A stretch of DNA of 64,000 nt, from positions 29,736 to 93,735 of the forward strand of contig DATHUV010000137.1 of NCBI GenBank assembly GCA_035461905.1, read 5' to 3'. The stretch's first letter is position 1, and the number at the start of each line of letters is the position of its first letter. The translations under genes and the position numbers were made by a program. This stretch comes from SZUA-442 sp035461905 (lineage in GTDB: Bacteria; Actinomycetota; Acidimicrobiia; Spongiisociales; UBA5794). Below are positions 18,077 to 25,157 of this stretch, in pieces. The notes below the pieces were generated by a model, which searched no databases, was not told the DNA's origin, and saw only the letters and a list, made by a program, of their open reading frames with translations.

Positions 18077-18105
18077 AGTCTACGGACTTTGAGCGACTGC
18101 TCAAA
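18077..18105 (-). promoter_or_regulatory. etfBA promoter with palindromic operator
   Basis: Reading the minus strand, TTGAGC (18104-18099) and TAGACT (18082-18077) are spaced by 16 bp and form a promoter for etfB. The sequence TTTGAGCGACTGCTCAAA (18088-18105) is a perfect inverted repeat with 7-base arms and a 4-base centre that covers the -35 box. The geometry suits a TetR-type repressor. No regulator gene is adjacent. Confidence 0.6.
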
Positions 18106-18125
18106 AACCCGCCGGCTCAGTCGGC
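18103..18125 (-). terminator. Weak intrinsic terminator after punA
   Basis: On the minus strand GCCGAC (18125-18120) can pair imperfectly with GCCGGC (18116-18111); the punA stop codon forms the loop, and GGG plus five T residues follow. The stem is short with one mismatch, so efficiency is doubtful. It would separate the salvage operon from the region in front of etfB. Confidence 0.35.
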
Positions 18126-18944
18126 GATGAGCGTCGGGAGGAACGCATCCACGACATCGGCGAAGACGGTCTGTGCGCGCATGGCCGTCTCGGTGACCTC
18201 TGCGTGTGACAGCGGCGTCCTGGAGATGCCTGCGGCGAGGTTGGTGACGAGCGAGATGCCCGCCACCTCGGCCCCCATGTGACGAACGGCGATCGCCTCG
18301 GGCACGGTCGACATGCCGACGAGGTCGGCGCCGAGCCGCTTCGCCATCTGCACCTCGGCGGGGGTCTCATACGTGGGACCGGGAAACGCCGCGTACACCC
18401 CTTCATGAGCGGGGAGGCCGCGTTCGGTGAGGATGTCCCTGAGCCGGGAGCGCAGCGACTTCGTGTACACCTCGGTCATGTCGGGGAATCGGGGTCCCAG
18501 CCTGTCGTCGTTGGGTCCGGTGAGGGGATTGCGGCCCGACAGGTTGAGGTGGTCCGAGATCACGACGAGGTCACCGGGCGAGAAGGACTCGTTGACCCCT
18601 CCGGCTGCGTTCGTCAGGAGGACCCTCCGTGCGCCGGTTGCGACCGCGGTCCTGACCCCGAAGACGATGTCGTCCATGTCCCAACCCTCATAGCTGTGGA
18701 CCCTTCCTGCGAACACCAGCAGCGCACGCCCCTCGATCGGCACGGAGAACAGTGATCCCGCATGCCCCGTGACCTGTGGAGTCGGGAATCCCGGGATGCC
18801 CTGGTAGGGGAGCTCGACCGCCCCCGGAAGGGAACGGGCGTAGGTGCTCAGCCCCGAGCCGAGCACCACCGCCGCGTCATGGCGGTCCCGTTCGCTGCGA
18901 GCGGCGATGACCGCGGCGGCAGCCATGATGGTGTGGTAGCTCAT
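18117..18944 (-). CDS. punA: Purine-nucleoside phosphorylase
   Basis: 275 residues, trimeric PNP family. Motifs: VVLGSGLSTYA (phosphate loop), FAGRVHSYEG, LTNAAGGVNESFSPGDLVVISDHLN, YAAFPGPTYETPAEVQM, GMSTVPEAIAVRHMG and SLVTNLAAGI. Cleaves inosine/guanosine and deoxy forms with phosphate to base plus (deoxy)ribose-1-phosphate. Last gene of the upp-atl-deoA-punA operon, coupled to deoA by ATGA. Confidence 0.95.
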   Translation of the reverse strand: MSYHTIMAAAAVIAARSERDRHDAAVVLGSGLSTYARSLPGAVELPYQGIPGFPTPQVTGHAGSLFSVPIEGRALLVFAGRVHSYEGWDMDDIVFGVRTAVATGARRVLLTNAAGGVNESFSPGDLVVISDHLNLSGRNPLTGPNDDRLGPRFPDMTEVYTKSLRSRLRDILTERGLPAHEGVYAAFPGPTYETPAEVQMAKRLGADLVGMSTVPEAIAVRHMGAEVAGISLVTNLAAGISRTPLSHAEVTETAMRAQTVFADVVDAFLPTLIAD

Positions 18945-20248
18945 GTGATCACATCCAGGACGAGGTCGGGCTGTTCCACTGGTTCATCGGCGATGACCCA
19001 CGCATCCTGTAGGACACTGAGGGCGCTTTCGAGTTGGCCGGAATCGCGGTATCCGACGCGAGCGAGGATGGTGCCCTCCGTTACGTGCACACCGATCTTG
19101 GCCTCGATCTCGAGCCCGACGGCAGGGTCGATGTCGTCCCCCTTCGTTGCTCTCCCGGCGCCGAGCCTCACGGAGGCCTCGCCGATCGACAGTGCGTCGC
19201 AGCGGACCACGAACCCGTCGCGTTGAGCGGTGATGACATGCTCGCTCGGCGGTTGTGGCAGGCGTGTGGGGTCTTCTATTGCCCTCGGGTCGCCGCCCTG
19301 GCGTCGGACGAGCTCGACCATCACCTCCATGGCTGCGCCCGTCGATACGGCACTGGCCACCCTCGATCTGGCGGCTTCGCGATCGTCCTCACCCGCGAGC
19401 ACGAGCATCTCGATGGCGAGGATCTCCGTCAGTGTGGTGCTGTCGTCGGGACCCTCACCGCGCAGGATCTCGACCGATTCCCTCACCTCGTTTGCGTTCC
19501 CCACAGCCCTTCCGAGCGGTTGGGACATGTCGGTGAGGAGGGCAGTCACCTGCGTGTCGTAGGAACGGCCGATTCCGATCATCGTGCGTGCGAGCGCTTC
19601 GGCGTGTGCTCTCGTCTTCATGAACGCTCCGCTTCCGACCTTCACGTCGAGCACGAGCCCGTCGAGGTCCTCCGCGAGCTTCTTGGACATGATGGACGAC
19701 GATATGAGGTTCTTGCACGGCACCGTGCCCGATGCGTCCCTGAGGGCGTAGATGCGCCTGTCAGCGGGGACGAGGGACTCGGACTGGCCGGTCATCACGA
19801 CGCCGATCTCATCGAGTTGGGCTGCGATTTCATCCGGGTCGACGGCGGTCGAGAATCCCGGGATCGACTCGAGCTTGTCGAGTGTTCCGCCGGTGTGGCC
19901 GAGACCGCGGCCCGACATCATGGGTACGGCGATACCGCATGCAGCGACGATCGGTGCAAGGGGGATCGAGATCTTGTCGCCTACCCCGCCCGTCGAGTGC
20001 TTGTCGATCTTCGGCTTCTTGACGCCCGACAGGTCGAGCTGATCACCGGATCGGAGCATCGCGTCCGTCCACGCGGCGAGCTCTGTGTCCTCCATGCCTT
20101 GGATGAGGATGGCCATCAGGAGCGAGGACATCTGGTAGTCGGGGATTTCATCGGCCGTGTACTGCTCGATGATCCACTCGATGGCGTCCGGGTCGAGGGC
20201 GGATCCGTCGCGCTTTTCACCGATGAGTTCGACCATCGAATAGGTCAT
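18941..20248 (-). CDS. deoA: Pyrimidine-nucleoside / thymidine phosphorylase
   Basis: 435 residues. The family signature is SGRGLGHTGGTLDKLESIPG, with KHSTGGVGDK (phosphate binding) and CKNLISSSIMSKKLAEDLDGLVLDVKVG-type substrate segments visible. The C-terminal swivelling domain ends the protein. Phosphorolyses thymidine or uridine; the exact specificity (DeoA or Pdp) is not resolved. The start MTYSMVELIGEKRDG lies on the ATGA shared with the atl stop. The frame remains open upstream across atl, but that part is shadow. Confidence 0.93.
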   Translation of the reverse strand: MTYSMVELIGEKRDGSALDPDAIEWIIEQYTADEIPDYQMSSLLMAILIQGMEDTELAAWTDAMLRSGDQLDLSGVKKPKIDKHSTGGVGDKISIPLAPIVAACGIAVPMMSGRGLGHTGGTLDKLESIPGFSTAVDPDEIAAQLDEIGVVMTGQSESLVPADRRIYALRDASGTVPCKNLISSSIMSKKLAEDLDGLVLDVKVGSGAFMKTRAHAEALARTMIGIGRSYDTQVTALLTDMSQPLGRAVGNANEVRESVEILRGEGPDDSTTLTEILAIEMLVLAGEDDREAARSRVASAVSTGAAMEVMVELVRRQGGDPRAIEDPTRLPQPPSEHVITAQRDGFVVRCDALSIGEASVRLGAGRATKGDDIDPAVGLEIEAKIGVHVTEGTILARVGYRDSGQLESALSVLQDAWVIADEPVEQPDLVLDVIT

Positions 20249-20526
20249 CTCAGCGATCCCATCTGCACCCTGCCGCGTTCGATCGTGATGCCCTCGGCCC
20301 GCAGGTGCTGTGCGTGCTCGGCCTCGGCTCCGGGGACCAATCTCCCCGAAGCGGCAACGACACGCCACCATGGAAGTCCCGGTGTGGATGCCAGGAGGTT
20401 GCCGACGGCGCGAGCAGCTCCCGGATGCCCCGCTTCTGCAGCGATCTCGCCGTAGGTGCTCACGGAGCCGAATGGAATGTCCTGCACCATCGCGATCACG
20501 TTCTCCTCGAAATCGTCGTCGGGCAT
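20245..20526 (-). CDS. Alkyltransferase-like protein (ATL)
   Basis: 93 residues. The C-terminal half-domain of O6-alkylguanine-DNA alkyltransferase: DIPFGSVSTYGEIAAEAGHPGAARAVGNLL carries the HTH and Arg finger region. The active-site PCHRV is changed to PWWRVV, so the acceptor Cys is replaced by Trp, the hallmark of ATL proteins. These bind O6-alkylguanine, flip and bend DNA and recruit nucleotide excision repair instead of repairing directly. It lies inside a nucleoside salvage operon, overlapping upp (TGATG) and deoA (ATGA). Confidence 0.9.
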   Translation of the reverse strand: MPDDDFEENVIAMVQDIPFGSVSTYGEIAAEAGHPGAARAVGNLLASTPGLPWWRVVAASGRLVPGAEAEHAQHLRAEGITIERGRVQMGSLR

Positions 20527-21143
20527 CAGAACGTACCAAACAGGCGATCGCCCATGTCGCCGAGGCCGGGGACGATGTAGAAGTCGTCGTTGAGTTCCCG
20601 GTCGTGGGCAGCGGTAACGATGCGGACGTCGGGATGATCGCTGTACATGCGTGCGACCCCCTCAGGCGCCGTCACGACACACAATGCGGTGATGTCGCGG
20701 GCTCCGGAGGACTTCACCTTGTCCACGGCCCACGACAGCGAACCTCCCGTGGCGAGCATCGGCTCGCAGATCAGGACGAAGGCGTCCGAGAGGTCGGGGA
20801 GCTTTGCGTAGTACTCCTGGGGCATTGCGGTCTCCTCGTTCCTTGCGACGCCGGCGAATCCCACCTTCACGTTCGGGATCGTCTCGAGGACGGCGTCGAG
20901 CATGCCGAGACCCGCCCGCAGAACCGGCACGGCCACGACGTTCTCGACAACGTGGCCGGTGGTCGGTTCCATGGGGGTTTCGATCTCTTTCGCGGTGAGT
21001 GGAAGACGCTTGGTCGCTTCGATCACGAGGGTGTAGGTGAGCCCCCGGGCCGCGGCCCGGAACGCCTGGGGAGGCGTCGTGCGATCGCGCAGCACCGTCA
21101 GGTAGTGGCGCGTCAGTGGATGGTCGATGACCGTCAGGTTCAT
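20526..21143 (-). CDS. upp: Uracil phosphoribosyltransferase
   Basis: 205 residues. LTVIDHPLTRHYLTVLRDRTT at the start, VPVLRAGLGMLDAVLETIP, the PRPP loop CEPMLATGGSLSWAVD and the uracil-binding end GLGDMGDRLFGT are all UPRT features. Makes UMP from uracil and PRPP. First gene of the minus-strand salvage operon. TACCGT (21172-21167) is a likely -10, giving a short leader of about 15-17 nt with no strong RBS. It is divergent from ffh. Confidence 0.96.
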   Translation of the reverse strand: MNLTVIDHPLTRHYLTVLRDRTTPPQAFRAAARGLTYTLVIEATKRLPLTAKEIETPMEPTTGHVVENVVAVPVLRAGLGMLDAVLETIPNVKVGFAGVARNEETAMPQEYYAKLPDLSDAFVLICEPMLATGGSLSWAVDKVKSSGARDITALCVVTAPEGVARMYSDHPDVRIVTAAHDRELNDDFYIVPGLGDMGDRLFGTF

Positions 21144-21223
21144 GCAGTTCCCGAGTTGCTTGCTGCACGGTACCAAAGGTCGTCGCAGCACATGGTGGAC
21201 TTCGCCGCCATACACTCCACGAC

Positions 21224-22567
21224 ATGTTTGATGCCCTGTCCGGACGCCTTGGTGGCGTCTTCGATCGATTGCGAAGCAAAGGGCGACTCTCGGAGGAGGA
21301 CGTCGATGCTGCCCTGCGAGAGGTGCGGCTCGCACTGCTCGAGGCCGATGTCAACCTCGGCGTCGTCAAGACGTTCCTCGCGAGGGTGAGGGAACGCGCC
21401 CTGGGTTCGGAGGTCATGAAGAGCCTCACTCCCGGCCAGCAGGTGATCAAGATCGTCCACGAGGAACTCATCGTCACGCTCGGCGAACAGGAGGCACCCC
21501 TCGTTCGGCCCGCCGCGCCACCCCTCGTGATCATGATGGTCGGGCTGCAGGGATCGGGAAAGACGACGACTGCGGCCAAGGTCGCGCTTCACCTCAAGGG
21601 CAAGGGGAAGCGTCCCCTCCTCATCGCGGCAGACCTGCAACGCCCTGCGGCGATCGATCAGCTCGAGACGCTCGGACGGCGGATCGACGTCCCCGTGTTC
21701 GTCGATCGGCGCAGCACCCCACCGAAGGTGGTCAAAGCGGGTCTGCGCCATGCGCGTGACGTGTCCGCCAACGTCGTGATCATCGACACCGCAGGGCGGC
21801 TCCAGATCAACACCGACCTGATGAAGGAACTCGCTGCGATTCGGAAGGTCTCCGAGCCCGATGAGACCCTGTTGGTCGTCGACGCGATGACCGGCCAAGA
21901 GGCCGTGAACGTCGCACTCGGGTTCTCCGAGTACACCACGCTGACGGGTCTCGTCATGACGAAAGTCGACGGTGATGCACGCGGCGGTGCGACGATCTCG
22001 GCAAGGGAGGTCACCGGCGTTCCGGTCAAGTTCGTGGGTACAGGGGAAACGATCGGCGATCTGGATGCGTTCTATCCGGAGCGGATGGCCTCCCGAATCC
22101 TCGGCATGGGTGACGTCCTGTCGCTGATCGAGAAGGCGGAGGCGACCTACGACCAGGAAGAGGCCGAGCGTGCGACGAAGAAGATGCTCGACGCATCCTT
22201 CGACCTCGAGGACTTCCTCGAACAGTTCCAGCAGATCAAGAAGATGGGACCTTTGCAGCAGCTCGTGGGTATGCTCCCGGGCGCAGGTTCCGCCCTGCGA
22301 GATGTCCAAGTGGACGAGCGACAGCTCGCACGCGTGGAAGCGATCATCCGGTCGATGACACCGGGTGAACGGAGGAATCCGAAGACGATCAACGGCAGTC
22401 GAAAGCGCCGCATCGCCGCCGGGTCGGGAACGAAGCCGCAGGACGTCAACGGAGTCCTCAGACAGTTCTCGCAAGCACAGAAGATGATGAAGGCCATGGC
22501 AGGCGGTAGGAGTCCCATCCCCGGACTCTCGATGCCCCCCATGCCACGCCAAACCAAGAAGAGGTGA
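21224..22567 (+). CDS. ffh: Signal recognition particle protein Ffh
   Basis: 447 residues. N-domain, then GTPase with GLQGSGKTTTAAK, ADLQRPAAIDQL, DTAGRLQINTDLM and TKVDGDARGG, and a Met-rich M domain (KKMGPLQQLVGMLPG, SMTPGERRNP) for 4.5S RNA and signal peptide binding. Partner of FtsY. TACACT (21211-21216) lies 7 nt before the ATG with no RBS, pointing to a leaderless transcript that continues into rpsP. Confidence 0.97.
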   Translation: MFDALSGRLGGVFDRLRSKGRLSEEDVDAALREVRLALLEADVNLGVVKTFLARVRERALGSEVMKSLTPGQQVIKIVHEELIVTLGEQEAPLVRPAAPPLVIMMVGLQGSGKTTTAAKVALHLKGKGKRPLLIAADLQRPAAIDQLETLGRRIDVPVFVDRRSTPPKVVKAGLRHARDVSANVVIIDTAGRLQINTDLMKELAAIRKVSEPDETLLVVDAMTGQEAVNVALGFSEYTTLTGLVMTKVDGDARGGATISAREVTGVPVKFVGTGETIGDLDAFYPERMASRILGMGDVLSLIEKAEATYDQEEAERATKKMLDASFDLEDFLEQFQQIKKMGPLQQLVGMLPGAGSALRDVQVDERQLARVEAIIRSMTPGERRNPKTINGSRKRRIAAGSGTKPQDVNGVLRQFSQAQKMMKAMAGGRSPIPGLSMPPMPRQTKKR

Positions 22568-22570
22568 CCG

Positions 22571-23086
22571 ATGGCAGTCAAGATCCGCCTTACGCGGCTT
22601 GGCAAGAAGAAGCAGCCGACCTACCGCGTCGTCGTGATGGACTCCCGTAAGGCCCGCGACGGCCAGTACATCGAGCAGCTCGGCTTCTACGATCCACGGC
22701 AGGAGCCGTCGCTCATCCAGATCGACAACGAACGAGCACTCCACTGGCTCACGACCGGTGCACAGCCGACCGAGCGTGCGAAGAAGCTCCTCGAGATCTC
22801 CGGCGCATGGACGCAGTTCAAGATCGCCAAGGGTGAGATCCACACGGTCGGCGATGACGAGCCGAAGGCGAAATCCCCGAAGCCAAAGGCCCCCAACGTC
22901 AAGACCCCTGCTGAAGTGACGTCCGAGGTGGTGGTTGAACAGGATGAGGAACCGGCCGCCGCGTCCGAAACCCCCGAGGATGAGATCAGCGTCCCCGATG
23001 TCGTCGCAGCCGAGGCCGAGGTCGTAGAGCCCGATGCCTCCGAGCCGATCACAGCCGAAGCCCCAGACAGGACGGATGCATCATGA
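22571..23086 (+). CDS. rpsP: 30S ribosomal protein S16 with acidic C-terminal extension
   Basis: 171 residues. The first 85 are a standard S16 (MAVKIRLTRLGKKKQPTYRV, DSRKARDGQYIEQLGFYDP). The remaining 85 or so are a Lys/Pro linker (KAKSPKPKAPNVKTPAE) and a Glu/Asp/Ala-rich tail. Extensions of this kind are seen in actinobacterial S16, and this one is long. AAGAGGTGACCG precedes the ATG. Coupled to khpA by ATGA. Confidence 0.93.
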   Translation: MAVKIRLTRLGKKKQPTYRVVVMDSRKARDGQYIEQLGFYDPRQEPSLIQIDNERALHWLTTGAQPTERAKKLLEISGAWTQFKIAKGEIHTVGDDEPKAKSPKPKAPNVKTPAEVTSEVVVEQDEEPAAASETPEDEISVPDVVAAEAEVVEPDASEPITAEAPDRTDAS

Positions 23087-23334
23087 GCCAGGGTGAGATC
23101 GTCGACAGGGTCGTTACCTACGTCGTATCGGAGATCGTCGATGATCGGGATGCCGTCGAGGTGAACATCGTGTCCGATGGCGACGACGCCGTCGTTGCCG
23201 AGGTTCGGGCGGCCAAGAGCGACATGGGACGCGTCATCGGCAAGCGCGGACGCGTCGCTCGGGCAATCCGCAATGTCGCCTCCGCTGCAGCCGAGGAAGA
23301 GGGACTCGCCGTCGAGGTCGACTTCCTCGACTGA
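23083..23334 (+). CDS. khpA: KH-domain RNA-binding protein KhpA
   Basis: 83 residues. The GxxG loop is VIGKRGRVARAIR within a type II KH fold. KhpA proteins (formerly YlqC) pair with KhpB/Jag and bind many RNAs, with effects on cell elongation and division. Position between rpsP and rimM is the standard one. It starts on ATGA shared with rpsP. Confidence 0.92.
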   Translation: MSQGEIVDRVVTYVVSEIVDDRDAVEVNIVSDGDDAVVAEVRAAKSDMGRVIGKRGRVARAIRNVASAAAEEEGLAVEVDFLD

Positions 23335-23335
23335 C

Positions 23336-23878
23336 GTGACAGGCGATCAGGACCACATCCCCATCGGGTACGTGCGCAAGGCGCACGGCATCCGAGGGGA
23401 TGTTCTCGTTCGTGGGCTCGTATCGGACGCGGCGGAGCGGTTCACCGATGCGTCGATCCTCATCACCGGGGAACCGCAACGTCGCACCTTCGCCATCGAG
23501 GCGGTCGCACCCCACCAGGGGGACTTCATCCTGAGCCTCGAGGGGATCGTCACGAGAAACGATGCCGAGGCGCTCGTCGGGACGCAGTTCGTGATCCCGC
23601 TGTCGGACCGAAGACGTCTCGACGAGGGAGAATGGTGGATCGAGGATCTCGTCGGGTGCGTCGTCGTCGACCGCGATGAGACGACGATCGGCACCGTCAC
23701 CGACGTGATCGTCGGAGCGGCCCAGGACCGCCTCGCGGTGACAACCGCGAACGGATCGATCGGTGAGGTCCCATTCGTCGATCAACTCGTACCCATTGTC
23801 GATATCGCCGCTCGTCGAATCGTGGTGGACCTTCCGGAGGGCCTGATCGAGCCGCTCCCGAGCGAGCCTGGGGACTGA
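23336..23878 (+). CDS. rimM: Ribosome maturation factor RimM
   Basis: 180 residues. IPIGYVRKAHGIRGDVLVRG is the RimM N-terminal beta-barrel opening, and GEWWIEDLVGCVVVD with VPFVDQLVPIVDIAARRIVVDLPEGL is the PRC-barrel half. Assists 30S head assembly with S19. The GTG start at 23336 lies one base after the khpA stop. The frame stays open further upstream inside khpA, but those residues do not match the family. trmD, the usual next gene, is 10.7 kb away. Confidence 0.93.
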   Translation: MTGDQDHIPIGYVRKAHGIRGDVLVRGLVSDAAERFTDASILITGEPQRRTFAIEAVAPHQGDFILSLEGIVTRNDAEALVGTQFVIPLSDRRRLDEGEWWIEDLVGCVVVDRDETTIGTVTDVIVGAAQDRLAVTTANGSIGEVPFVDQLVPIVDIAARRIVVDLPEGLIEPLPSEPGD

Positions 23879-23914
23879 CACGCGAGGCGTCCCTACCGGC
23901 CGCCGGTGTCATTC

Positions 23915-24751
23915 CTACAGGTCGAGCCACCCTGCAATCAGGGATTCGGCAACGTCGCTCGAGTAGATGGAATGGTGGTCGACGCCCTCCGGATACACGG
24001 TGGTGACCGCATGGCCGGCAGCGAGCAGAGCCGCAGCGAAGGACTCCGTGAACTCGATGGGGACGGTGCTGTCCGACAGGCCGTGAATGAGGAGAACAGC
24101 CAAGTCCGGCCTCGACGCAACGGAATCGAGCGGGTTTGCGGACGACAGCAGCGCGGGAGCCGGGTTCGCCACGCCAAAGAGGGAATCCGCTGCGCTCCCG
24201 ACTCGCGCGATGTCGTAGGGCCCTGCAAGTCCGATGAACCGGTCAGGTCGGATGGGGGGATAGTTGCAGCCTTCGAGGAAGCGGTCCGGTTCGAGGGTCA
24301 CGATGGCACCGAGGTGGGCTCCGGCTGAGTGACCGACGACGACGACTTCGCCAGGCGCGTGGCTGGCGAGCCTCGATCGCTCCGCGGCTTCGGCAATTGC
24401 GCAGGCGACATCCTCGGCCTGGCCGGGGAAGACGATGCCGAGGTCTGCGGCCCTGTACGTCGTGGTGGCGACGATTGCCCCCCGATGCGCAAGTGCTTCG
24501 GCCAACGGGACCATGCCTGCGGGATCTGCCGTCTCCCAACCGCCACCCGGTACGAGGACGATGAGCGGGGGACCCGAGGCTCTCGGCACCGTTCCAGAGG
24601 GTGGGAAGAACTCCACCACCCCTGTGACGTCCTCGGTCGTCGCCTCGTGGACGTCGATCGTCACCTCGGAGTTCGGGAGCGGGTCGCCAGGCAGTGCGCA
24701 ACCGGCCAGGACCACGACCCACGTGAGCACGAGGAACGCAGAGGTCCTCAT
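23915..24751 (-). CDS. Secreted lipoprotein alpha/beta-hydrolase (carboxylesterase-like)
   Basis: About 278 residues. A lipoprotein signal peptide ends in VLAGC near residue 18, so the protein is probably anchored on the outer face of the membrane. The hydrolase core has the oxyanion loop VPGGGWETAD, nucleophile elbow GHSAGAH, acid region LIHGLSDSTVPIEF and His in GVDHHSIY. This fits the BD-FAE/esterase-lipase group. Substrate unknown. ATG 24751 is favoured because GGAGG lies 10 nt upstream; GTG 24754 is also possible. TAGCCT (24778-24773) is a candidate -10. Confidence 0.82.
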   Translation of the reverse strand: MRTSAFLVLTWVVVLAGCALPGDPLPNSEVTIDVHEATTEDVTGVVEFFPPSGTVPRASGPPLIVLVPGGGWETADPAGMVPLAEALAHRGAIVATTTYRAADLGIVFPGQAEDVACAIAEAAERSRLASHAPGEVVVVGHSAGAHLGAIVTLEPDRFLEGCNYPPIRPDRFIGLAGPYDIARVGSAADSLFGVANPAPALLSSANPLDSVASRPDLAVLLIHGLSDSTVPIEFTESFAAALLAAGHAVTTVYPEGVDHHSIYSSDVAESLIAGWLDL

Positions 24752-24871
24752 CACTGTCACACCTCCAACACGAGGCTAACGCGCGATGCCCCACTCGAGG
24801 CAGAGATTCGGCAGGCAGGTGGACCCGCTGGTACCCTTCGCCGCACCCGAGGGCGTGAGGAGGCCCGACGT

Positions 24872-25051
24872 ATGTTCGAGTATCTATGCGACCATGTCAT
24901 TCCCGGATGCCCGCACACCGAGACCGGGGATACCCCCGAGGCGGTCAGGGAAAAGGCCTTGAAGCACCTCGAGGAGCATCACGGCATGGAGTACATCGAC
25001 GAGGGCGTCAACGCCAGGATCAACCTCGCGATCGTGCCTTTTGCTCGGTGA
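24872..25051 (+). CDS. DUF1059 small protein
   Basis: 59 residues: MFEYLCDHVIPGCPHTETGD with KALKHLEEHHGMEYIDEGVN. The Cys/His pattern (C6, C13, H15, H35-H36) matches the DUF1059 family of small, possibly metal-binding proteins. GAGGAGG lies upstream of the ATG at 24872, and TACCCT (24832-24837) is a possible -10. Function unknown. It stands alone between two oppositely oriented metabolic units. Confidence 0.8.
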   Translation: MFEYLCDHVIPGCPHTETGDTPEAVREKALKHLEEHHGMEYIDEGVNARINLAIVPFAR

Positions 25052-25129
25052 CGGCTGCTCGGTGAATCGTTGGATGACTCCTGGTTGACGCCCCAGGCAT
25101 AGATATCCCGGGCGATCAACTCCTGCCGA

Positions 25130-25151
25130 GGGAGGTTTCCCTCCCTATCCT
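25130..25151 (+). promoter_or_regulatory. icmF -10 box with adjoining hairpin/operator
   Basis: GGGAGG (25130-25135) and CCTCCC (25140-25145) form a perfect inverted repeat with a 4-base loop. The -10 box TATCCT (25146-25151) begins at the very next base and ends 6 nt before the icmF ATG. The palindrome would lie in the spacer between -35 and -10, the place for a repressor or a MerR-type activator. Confidence 0.5.
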
Positions 25152-25157
25152 CAGCGC

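Noticed and set aside
21140..22843. A 567-codon minus-strand open frame opposite ffh and rpsP
   Set aside because: Shadow frame; ffh is complete on the plus strand with all GTPase motifs.
23895..23907. Inverted repeat ACCGGC-c-GCCGGT after rimM as a terminator
   Set aside because: The loop is too small for the full stem, no T-run follows, and such short GC palindromes are frequent by chance here.
25052..25157. Cobalamin riboswitch before icmF
   Set aside because: The gap is only about 105 bases, no B12-box-like segment was seen and the -10 box sits 6 nt before the ATG.
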